Shown here: positions 6,549 to 11,492 of the stretch, one piece after another | Numbering within the stretch: the first letter of the stretch is position 1 | How the letters are laid out: every line of letters starts with the position of its first letter | Source: SFTH01 sp963643985 | GTDB lineage: Bacteria; Bacillota; Clostridia; Christensenellales; Aristaeellaceae | Length of the DNA stretch: 11,492 bases | Direction of reading: 5' to 3' | NCBI GenBank assembly: GCA_963643985.1 | Contig: CAVINP010000065.1 | Span: forward strand, 1 to 11,492 | Notes under the pieces: generated by a model | Databases searched by the model: none | What the model was told of the DNA's origin: nothing | The model's input: only the letters and a program-made list of their open reading frames with translations | Program-made: the position numbers and the translations under genes

Positions 6549-7048
6549 TAAAGATGAAAAAGTTCAACTATACCATGAATCATAAGGCCGACGAGGCCTA
6601 TATGGCAGAAATGTGCGCCCAAGGCTGGGCAGCCACGAGCCTTGTCGAGGGCGTCTGGACATTTGAACCGTGCAGACCTAATCGGTATGTCTATCGGGTC
6701 TGCTGCCTGCGCGGCAAATCCGAAAAGCAAGTGGAAAAGCTTAAGGCAGAGCTTGCCGCAGCGGGCATCGAATATGTCTCCCGCTATTCGTTCTGGGCAA
6801 TCTTTCGCAGCGAGCATGATTTTACCCTTTATAAGGGTGAGGAGGAACTTGCCATTTGCGAAAGCATACGCCGTCCGATGCCGTTCGGTGCGGCAATCAG
6901 CTGGATTTTGTGTGCCGTATCCCTTTTCCTTGCGGTGAAAATCAGCGCGTGGTTCTTCGGCTTAACGGTGCTGCTTGCTGTTTATGCCTTCATTTGTACT
7001 TGCCTCGCGGTATCCTACACGCGCCTGATCCGTTCTCTTAAAGTGTGA
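6545..7048 (+). CDS. DUF2812 domain membrane protein
   Basis: This 167-residue protein begins MIKMKKFNYTMNHKADEAY and continues with AEMCAQGWAAT and VWTFEP...RYVYRV, the DUF2812 pattern of a small cytoplasmic N-terminal domain. FWAIFRSEHDFTLYKGEEEL (about residues 83-102) is also family-typical. Two membrane helices follow (about 115-132 and 136-156) with a short basic tail. DUF2812 proteins often accompany PadR regulators and membrane stress genes, but no regulator is next to this one. I start at ATG 6545 because it overlaps the previous stop; ATG 6554 (MKKF) would remove only three residues. The function is unknown. It is the last intact gene of the operon, and no terminator is visible before the convergent flavoprotein gene. 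Confidence 0.82.
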   Translation: MIKMKKFNYTMNHKADEAYMAEMCAQGWAATSLVEGVWTFEPCRPNRYVYRVCCLRGKSEKQVEKLKAELAAAGIEYVSRYSFWAIFRSEHDFTLYKGEEELAICESIRRPMPFGAAISWILCAVSLFLAVKISAWFFGLTVLLAVYAFICTCLAVSYTRLIRSLKV

Positions 7049-7055
7049 TGCACAC

Positions 7056-7112
7056 ATGAGAGGGATGCCGTGTTGCCTGCTTGCGGGCATTACGGCCCTG
7101 CTTCTGCATTGA
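7056..7112 (+). pseudogene. Remnant of a third copy of the membrane-protein paralog (C-terminus only)
   Basis: Eighteen codons, MRGMPCCLLAGITALLLH and stop, follow the DUF2812 gene by seven bases. They align without gaps to the last residues of the gene ending at 6548 (GLPCCLLAGAIALILR and stop): 11 of 16 residues agree, and the bases match closely through CCGTG-TGCCTGCTTGCGGG. No ribosome binding site is evident. I read this as the 3' scrap of a duplicated paralog lost by deletion, so the operon probably once had three tandem copies. Confidence 0.7.
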
Positions 7113-7120
7113 AAAGGGCT

Positions 7121-8458
7121 TTACTTCTTGGGCCGGGCGCTGTTTACGACCTTTTCATACGGCGCGACCATGCCTTCGTTCATTTTGTTGCCCATCTTTG
7201 CCTTGATTTTCGGATTGCGCACCATCGCGCCCAGGAAGCACATCATCAGCATCTTTCCGCGCTGTTTCTGCGGGAAGTCATAAACGCCGTGCTTTTTGTA
7301 GAATTCATGGTCAGCCTTCATCAGTCCGCGCATGAGCCAGATCAGGTCGCGGAAGATTTTCATGCCGGCCACGCCCCAGAAGTTTCTCGGCTGAACGTAA
7401 TGATGCTCCGTTGCATAGCTCAGGCGGCGGATCATGGCGGCGATGCTTTCGGCATCCCAACCGACTCCGGCAAGGAAATTGTGTCCGACCTCGGCACGCG
7501 CCTCGATGATCGTGCGCAGATTCGCTTCGGACTCGTAATCGCCGTTCACGATATAGCCGAAGGGCATGCCCTCGGTTACCGTGCGGTGGCCGTTGCAGAA
7601 CTGGCGGTCATCATACATCTTGAACCGCGGCCCCATGGAATGATCCCGTATGGTAAACGCGTATACGATCGCGTCCGCCGTCTGAATCTTCTCACGCAGG
7701 AATGTGTCAAAGCCGTCCGTGTAGACACACTTGCCGTCACCTGCGCAGTTGAAACAGCCCAGGCATCCGCCCTTGAACGGATATTCGGCGATATTCACCA
7801 GGCGCGTCCTGCAGGGAAACGCGGATCGGAAGTCCGCGATCATCGCCTTCAGGTTTTCGTCGTCCGGCCTGAGATCGGCGACGATGACGGCCTCAAAATC
7901 GTACTTCTGCTCCGCCCCGGGCAAGGACGGATGATACACCGCTGCCGTATGTTCCGCAATCCGGGGCGTCTCTTCATGTACATCGTTTCGGACGCACCAC
8001 AGCACGTACTCAAAGAACGCTTCGGCATCCTTCTGTCCCTGCGCCGTGGTCAGATCCTCCATGTCCGCGGACAGGCCCTTGATCACTTTCATATGAAGAT
8101 CATGGCAGTTGTCCTCAATGTAGCGGTGAGCCGTCACGTCATAGAAATGCTTGGAGGTGGTGATCTGCGTGACGAACTTGCCCGACAGATCCGCCCCCGA
8201 GGCCTTCAGCGCCGCGATAAAGCGATGCAGCTGGCTCGGCGCAATGAAGGTATACACCGGATAGGAGAATATGACCAGCTCGGAACGGGCGATCATATCG
8301 AGCGCCCTGCTCATGTCGCGCTCAAGCGCATTGATTTGTGTCCCGACATTCAGGTATTCGAAGCGGTGCTCCGGGTACCGCTTTTCCAGGTAAAGCAGGG
8401 TATGCACCGTCGTGGAGTATTTTCCGCGCGGAGAACCGTTCAATACGCATATATTCAT
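7121..8458 (-). CDS. Two-module iron-sulfur flavoprotein / NAD(P)H-dependent FMN reductase
   Basis: This 445-residue soluble protein joins two flavodoxin-like halves. The N-terminal half starts MNICVLNGSPRGKYSTT, with the FMN phosphate-binding loop at residues 7-17, and has FSYPVYTF (64-71). The second half (from about 186) keeps the core strands and has a compact cysteine motif, Cys232-x2-Cys235-x2-Cys238-x5-Cys244. This is the arrangement that binds a 4Fe-4S cluster in iron-sulfur flavoproteins. It continues with ADAIVYAFTIRDHSMG (261-276). Its own NGSP-like loop is absent (VIVADLRPDDEN instead), so the halves appear specialised. It probably shuttles electrons from NAD(P)H or ferredoxin to an unknown acceptor. 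The start ATG has AGGCGG about ten bases upstream. It converges on the six-gene operon, with no terminator between. Confidence 0.83.
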   Translation of the reverse strand: MNICVLNGSPRGKYSTTVHTLLYLEKRYPEHRFEYLNVGTQINALERDMSRALDMIARSELVIFSYPVYTFIAPSQLHRFIAALKASGADLSGKFVTQITTSKHFYDVTAHRYIEDNCHDLHMKVIKGLSADMEDLTTAQGQKDAEAFFEYVLWCVRNDVHEETPRIAEHTAAVYHPSLPGAEQKYDFEAVIVADLRPDDENLKAMIADFRSAFPCRTRLVNIAEYPFKGGCLGCFNCAGDGKCVYTDGFDTFLREKIQTADAIVYAFTIRDHSMGPRFKMYDDRQFCNGHRTVTEGMPFGYIVNGDYESEANLRTIIEARAEVGHNFLAGVGWDAESIAAMIRRLSYATEHHYVQPRNFWGVAGMKIFRDLIWLMRGLMKADHEFYKKHGVYDFPQKQRGKMLMMCFLGAMVRNPKIKAKMGNKMNEGMVAPYEKVVNSARPKK

Positions 8459-8573
8459 TCGCCGATACCGCCTTTTTTCGGCTCTTCACGTTTTTCTGGG
8501 GGGCTACCAACCCCTCAGTCATCTGCGGTGCCGCGCTCGAATCTTTGATTCGACCGTCGGCAGTCTGCCACAT

Positions 8574-8674
8574 AGCAGTCGCGCCGTTGCCTTTGGCAGG
8601 CGCGACCAGCCCGTGCGCAGCAAAGCTGCCGGCACGGCGCTGCCCAAGCCCCACGAAGTGGGTCTTGGGTGCGT
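8574..8674 (+). repeat. Three-hairpin module, copy 1
   Basis: It carries the invariant blocks AGCAGTCGC, GCGACCAGCCCG, GGCGCTGCC and GGTGCGT in order. Hairpin A has GTCGCGCC pairing with GGCGCGAC. Hairpin B has CAGCCCGTGC pairing with GCACGG-C-GCTG (one bulged C), then GCAGC-AAA-GCTGC. Hairpin C is CCCAAG-c-CCCAC-GAA-GTGGG-t-CTTGGG. A closing stem, GTCTGCC (8563-8569) with GGCAGAC (8678-8684), encloses the module, giving a cloverleaf-like four-way junction. It does not have tRNA features. Confidence 0.85.
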
Positions 8675-8727
8675 AACGGCAGACCAACAAGCCCAAAGGG
8701 CTTGTTGCCTTGCAGCCAGCTCCCTAT

Positions 8728-8831
8728 AGCAGTCGCTCCTCGGCGAAGCCGAGTTGCGACCAGCCCGCGCAGCGATTTGAAAAATCGCCGCGGCGCTGCC
8801 GGAACTTCGCTTCGCGAAGTCTCCGGTGCGT
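8728..8831 (+). repeat. Three-hairpin module, copy 2
   Basis: It has the same four invariant blocks as copy 1, in the same orientation. The hairpin cores differ completely: CTCGGC-GAA-GCCGAG (hairpin A), GCGATTT-GAA-AAATCGC on a CCGCG/CGCGG base (hairpin B) and ACTTCGC-TTC-GCGAAGT within CCGG/CCGG (hairpin C). The closing stem is GCTCCC (8719-8724) with GGGAGC (8840-8845). The 3' part of that stem could instead pair with the start of copy 3's flank. Confidence 0.85.
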
Positions 8832-8833
8832 AC

Positions 8834-8867
8834 TTTCAGGGGAGCCAGGGCCTTGCCTCCCCTGAAA
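8834..8867. repeat. Inverted repeat joining copies 2 and 3
   Basis: TTTCAGGGGAG (8834-8844) pairs with CTCCCCTGAAA (8857-8867) across a 12-base loop. The flanking GGTGCGT (8825-8831) and ACGCACC (8867-8873) can extend the stem, so the two modules stand head to head around one long hairpin. Confidence 0.85.
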
Positions 8868-8969
8868 CGCACCCAAGACCTGCTGCGCAGGGCTTGGGCA
8901 GCGCCGCGCTGGAATCCGAAGGATTCGCGCGGGCTGGTCGCGCTTGCCTTCGGCAGTAGCGCGACTGCT
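8867..8969 (-). repeat. Three-hairpin module, copy 3 (inverted)
   Basis: Read on the minus strand, it has the same four invariant blocks in order. Its cores are TGCC-GAA-GGCA (hairpin A), GAATCC-TTC-GGATTC on a CCGCGC/GCGCGG base (hairpin B) and CCTGC-GCA-GCAGG within CCCAAG/CTTGGG (hairpin C). A perfect 8-bp closing stem, CCTCCCCT (8856-8863) with AGGGGAGG (8974-8981), encloses it. The space between AGCAGTCGC and GCGACC is exactly 19 bases in all three copies. Confidence 0.85.
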
Positions 8970-9046
8970 GTAAAGGGGAGGGGGACCACGAAGTGGTGGA
9001 GGGGTTTATAAAGTCCGATTAAATAGCAGACGGTATACTAGTCACT

Positions 9047-9080
9047 GGTAACCGGTCACCACCCATCGGTCGCAAACCGA
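9047..9080. promoter_or_regulatory. Operator-like palindromes upstream of cls
   Basis: GGTAACCGGTCACC (9047-9060) is a near-perfect palindrome around ACCGGT. TCGGT-CGCAA-ACCGA (9066-9080) is a second inverted repeat ending three bases before the -35 box. Their position fits an activator or repressor site for the following promoter. No regulator gene is adjacent, so the binding protein is unknown. Confidence 0.45.
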
Positions 9081-9083
9081 CGA

Positions 9084-9112
9084 TTGACAATTAACTTTCC
9101 CTTTCCTATAAT
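9084..9112 (+). promoter_or_regulatory. Consensus promoter of cls
   Basis: A perfect TTGACA (9084-9089) and a perfect TATAAT (9107-9112) are separated by the optimal 17 bases. Transcription should start near 9119, leaving a leader of roughly 27 bases before the cls start codon. Confidence 0.9.
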
Positions 9113-9145
9113 AAGTACAGAATTCATCACACGCCGGAGGCAGAC

Positions 9146-10684
9146 ATGTCCAAGCATGATCAAAAAACCAAATCCATGCGCAACAGCGTCGGTCGCGCTT
9201 TCTTTGTTGCGCTTGCGCTGATACTGGAGATATGGTGGCTGACATCAATGGTCGACAGGGTCAACGAGGCCGTGCCCTACGTATCCATCGCCACGCGCAT
9301 ACTCTCGCTGATCTGCGCCCTGAACATATTCGGCCAGGAGCGCGTGTCGGCCTCCAAGACGGGCTGGATCGCGCTGATACTGCTGCTGCCCGTGCCGGGG
9401 CTTTGCCTCTACCTGCTGGTGGGGCAGCCCTGGGCGACGCACTCCATCCGCAAGCACTTTGAGAACATCGACCGTTACCTGAGCCACGCGCCCGACATGG
9501 GTCAGGCGGCGATCGACGCGGCGGACGACCCGTATCTGGCGGGCAACCTGCGCTACATACGCGACTGGGGACGCTATCCCGCCTGGCAGGACACGCAGGT
9601 GGTCTTTCACCCCTCGGGCGAGGCGGCCTTTGAAGACCTGAAGCAGAGTCTCAAGAGCGCGAAAAAGTTCATATTCATGGAATACCACGCCATAGAACTG
9701 TCGACCTGCTTTATGGAACTGGAGGAAATACTGACCGAGCGTGCGGCGGCGGGCGTGGAGGTGCGCCTCTTCTACGACGATATCGGCTCGCTGACCTTCA
9801 TCGGCCCGCACTTTGTGGAGCGCATGGAGGGAAAAGGCATACGCTGTCGCGTGTTCAACCCCATCGTGCCCATGGTCAACGCCTTCATGAACAACCGCGA
9901 CCACAGGAAGATCACCGTGATCGACGGCCGGGTCGGCTTCACGGGCGGCTATAATCTGGCCGATGAATATTTCAACGTCAAGCATCCCTACGGTCACTGG
10001 AAGGACAGCGGCGTAAAGCTTGTGGGCAACGCCGTGTGGAACCTGACGCAGATGTTCCTTGAAATGTGGAACGCCATGGGCCGCAGTGAGGAAGACTGCA
10101 CGCCCTATCTCTGTCCGCCCGAACCCGTGCCCGCGCCCGGCATCGTCGTGCCCTACGCCGATTCGCCGCTGGACGATGAGCGCGTGGGCGAGTGCGTGTA
10201 CATGAACATGATCCGTCAGGCGCAGAAGCGCTGCTGGATCACCACGCCCTATCTGATACTGGACGATGAAATGATGCAGACACTGGTGCTCGCGGCCAAG
10301 CGCGGCGTGGACGTGCGCATCATCACGCCCGGCATTCCCGACAAGAAGGTCATATTCAGGCTCACACGCTCCTACTACGGCCAGCTCGCGCGGGGCGGCG
10401 TACGCATATACGAATACACGCCGGGCTTCATCCATGCCAAGCAGATGCTCACCGACGATAACACGGCCGTGGTCGGTACCGTCAACCTGGACTACCGCAG
10501 CCTGTACCTGCACTTTGAGGACGCGGTGCTCTTTGCAAACTGCCCCGCCGTCAGGGATGTCGAGACCGACTTCAAGGCGACCTTCCCCGTCTGCCGCGAG
10601 GTCACGCAGCAGAGCAGGAAGCGCAAAAACCCGCTGCTGCGCATGACGGAGAAGACGCTGAGACTGTTTGCACCGCTGCTGTAG
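9146..10684 (+). CDS. cls: Cardiolipin synthase (phospholipase D superfamily)
   Basis: This 512-residue membrane enzyme joins two phosphatidylglycerol molecules into cardiolipin and glycerol. Hydrophobic N-terminal segments (about residues 15-35, 45-62 and 72-93) form the membrane anchor; the last matches the PLDc_N region, ending LYLLVGQPW. Two HKD catalytic motifs are intact: HRKITVID (His253, Lys255, Asp260) followed by GRVGFTGGYNLADEY, and HAKQMLTD (His430, Lys432, Asp437) followed by AVVGTVNLDYRSL. The length is normal for bacterial Cls. The ATG is five bases after GGAGG. It has its own consensus promoter, and the phospholipase gene follows 52 bases after its stop with no terminator, so the two are probably co-transcribed. 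By hand count Ile uses about 13 ATA, 17 ATC and 1 ATT. Confidence 0.95.
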   Translation: MSKHDQKTKSMRNSVGRAFFVALALILEIWWLTSMVDRVNEAVPYVSIATRILSLICALNIFGQERVSASKTGWIALILLLPVPGLCLYLLVGQPWATHSIRKHFENIDRYLSHAPDMGQAAIDAADDPYLAGNLRYIRDWGRYPAWQDTQVVFHPSGEAAFEDLKQSLKSAKKFIFMEYHAIELSTCFMELEEILTERAAAGVEVRLFYDDIGSLTFIGPHFVERMEGKGIRCRVFNPIVPMVNAFMNNRDHRKITVIDGRVGFTGGYNLADEYFNVKHPYGHWKDSGVKLVGNAVWNLTQMFLEMWNAMGRSEEDCTPYLCPPEPVPAPGIVVPYADSPLDDERVGECVYMNMIRQAQKRCWITTPYLILDDEMMQTLVLAAKRGVDVRIITPGIPDKKVIFRLTRSYYGQLARGGVRIYEYTPGFIHAKQMLTDDNTAVVGTVNLDYRSLYLHFEDAVLFANCPAVRDVETDFKATFPVCREVTQQSRKRKNPLLRMTEKTLRLFAPLL

Positions 10685-10736
10685 TTTACGGATCAGTGGA
10701 TAGTGGCCGGTGAAATGGTGAGAGGAGGCGGGATGT

Positions 10737-11459
10737 TTGCCCGATCAGATTGCACATTATCTCTACGGCTGTGAGATGCTGCGCCGCGCAGGGCTGGACG
10801 GGCGCATCGATGCTGCGTCACCCGCCTTTCGCGCGGGCACGTTCGGCCCCGATCCGCTCTTCAACGATCTGCGCGCCGACATCCGCCGCATCGGTTTCGG
10901 AATGCACAAGCGCCCGGGACGCGAAGCCCTGGAGCGGCTGCGCCACGGCGATGCGGCCTACACCGCGGGCTTTTTCTGTCACTACGCGCTCGACCGCATC
11001 TGCCACCCGCTGCTCTGTGCTATGGAACAAAGGGGAGAGGCGAAGCACCTGGCCGTCGAAACGGCGCTCGACAGGATCTTATATAAGAAGGGATTGGGCA
11101 AGCCGCTGCTGACGCTGCCGATTCCGGACGATACCCGCCGCACCGCCGCGCAGCTCTATCCGGGCCTGTCATCCGCGGGTTTTCAAAGGGATGTGAACCT
11201 CTATCTGAAACTTCGCCGCATCATGAGTACCTCCGGCACACCGCTGGCAGGCGTGACCGCCGCCGTATTGCCCAAGTTCCGCGGCCTTGTGCCCTTCTCG
11301 ACGCCCGACGAGCCGACAAGGCGGGGCATAGAGCAACTGGAACGGGTGATGCGCGACAACATTGACCCGGCCGCCGAACAGCTTGCGCGCTGCTTTGACG
11401 CGCTCGACCGCGATGCGGCGTTTGATGAGTGGACGGATGCCGATTTCAGCGGTCAGTGA
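10737..11459 (+). CDS. Zinc-dependent phospholipase C family protein
   Basis: This 240-residue protein has the Zn_dep_PLPC pattern: MPDQIAHYLYG (His7), FGPDPLF (Asp39), GMHKRP (His57) and FFCHYALDRICHP (His82, Asp86, His90), which together could bind metal ions. Clostridial phospholipase C enzymes of this superfamily are secreted, but no signal peptide is visible here, so this is probably an intracellular relative with unproven activity. I start at TTG 10737: AGGAGG (10723-10728) lies eight bases upstream and the conserved MPD N-terminus begins there. An ATG at 10733 is out of frame and gives only a 13-residue dead end. Its position after cls points to a membrane-lipid role, though the link is inference. 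Confidence 0.8.
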   Translation: MPDQIAHYLYGCEMLRRAGLDGRIDAASPAFRAGTFGPDPLFNDLRADIRRIGFGMHKRPGREALERLRHGDAAYTAGFFCHYALDRICHPLLCAMEQRGEAKHLAVETALDRILYKKGLGKPLLTLPIPDDTRRTAAQLYPGLSSAGFQRDVNLYLKLRRIMSTSGTPLAGVTAAVLPKFRGLVPFSTPDEPTRRGIEQLERVMRDNIDPAAEQLARCFDALDRDAAFDEWTDADFSGQ

Positions 11460-11476
11460 AATAGAGATTTTGAATC

Positions 11477-11492
11477 ATGACTTACCGGGCTG
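11477..11492 (+). CDS. Possible start of a downstream gene (truncated by window end)
   Basis: An ATG 17 bases after the phospholipase stop opens a frame (M-T-Y-R-A) that leaves the window. A GAGA stretch about ten bases upstream is a weak ribosome binding site. Nothing more can be said. Confidence 0.25.

Larger units (their letters stand above)
8509..9006. repeat. Hairpin-cluster element bounded by short terminal inverted repeats
   Basis: About 500 bases with no credible gene are filled by consecutive hairpins, most with three-base loops (GAA, TTC, AAA, TTT). The region starts with AACCCCTC (8509-8516) and ends with GAGGGGTT (8999-9006), its exact reverse complement, like a miniature mobile element. 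Inside are three copies of a 101-104-nt module (separate entries), a hairpin CGAATC-TTT-GATTCG (8538-8552), a perfect hairpin AACAAGCCC-AAA-GGGCTTGTT (8686-8706) and an end hairpin ACCAC-GAA-GTGGT (8985-8997). I see no target duplication. Open frames across it are by-products of the GC-rich repeats. Confidence 0.85.

Noticed and set aside
7070..8548. A 492-codon open frame on the plus strand
   Set aside because: It lies antisense to the well-supported iron-sulfur flavoprotein gene, whose minus-strand frame carries clear domain motifs. The plus-strand frame has no recognisable domain or ribosome binding site.
8563..8684. tRNA-like cloverleaf
   Set aside because: The closing stem and three arms look like a cloverleaf, but there is no T-loop GTTC, no 7-nt anticodon loop, and the three-base loops and arm lengths do not fit a tRNA.
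8574..8969. CRISPR array
   Set aside because: The repeats are hairpin modules of about 100 nt in mixed orientation, with no regular spacers and no cas genes nearby.
8322..8989. Several overlapping open frames on both strands across the hairpin cluster
   Set aside because: Their translations only mirror the palindromic GC-rich repeats. None has a ribosome binding site or a domain, and they conflict with one another.
9245..10513. A 422-codon open frame on the minus strand
   Set aside because: It is antisense to cardiolipin synthase, which has both HKD motifs. The frame reflects GC-rich codon bias only.

Overview
The window is GC-rich DNA from a Gram-positive anaerobe, most likely a member of the Clostridia. 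This rests on family resemblance: Clostridia-type LivF, low-molecular-weight phosphatase, thiazoline-carboxylate hydrolase, DUF2812 and restriction-associated proteins, strong purine-rich ribosome binding sites, and sigma-70/sigma-A consensus promoters. The genus cannot be named from the sequence alone.

Layout. (1) 1-830: the last codons of livG and all of livF, the two ATPases of a branched-chain amino acid ABC importer, closed by a strong 19-bp terminator. (2) 860-1318, minus strand: a low-molecular-weight protein tyrosine phosphatase. (3) 1446-2678, minus strand: a worn restriction region. An intact 'subunit M'-like gene is translationally coupled (ATGA overlap) to a restriction helicase/nuclease gene cut after about 33 codons; beside it lies a 17-codon stub resembling the N-terminus of a Tn916-type integrase. 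(4) 2679-3205: divergent promoters around an orphan two-way terminator. (5) 3206-7048, plus strand: a compact six-gene operon behind a perfect-consensus promoter, encoding a membrane-anchored SAM methyltransferase, a thiazoline-carboxylate hydrolase family protein, a BAAT-type alpha/beta hydrolase, two paralogous four-helix membrane proteins and a DUF2812 membrane protein. The C-terminal scrap of a third membrane paralog follows. (6) 7121-8458, minus strand: an unusual two-module iron-sulfur flavoprotein. (7) 8509-9006: a non-coding cluster of hairpins. (8) 9047-11459: a consensus promoter with operator-like palindromes, then cardiolipin synthase and a zinc-dependent phospholipase C family protein.

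The standout is the hairpin cluster. It holds three copies, two direct and one inverted, of a 101-104-nt module. Four short segments are identical in all three copies (AGCAGTCGC, GCGACCAGCCCG, GGCGCTGCC, GGTGCGT), while the three hairpins between them differ in sequence and keep their pairing. Each copy is also enclosed by its own closing stem of different sequence. This is the covariation expected of a structured RNA or a folded single-stranded DNA mobile element. I cannot assign it to a family I know.

The flanking genes (livF, phosphatase, cls) use ATA and ATC for isoleucine and almost never ATT. The 3206-7048 operon uses ATT and ATC and rarely ATA. Together with the recombinase and restriction remnants, this suggests that much of 1320-9000 is an acquired and eroding accessory segment between ordinary chromosomal genes.
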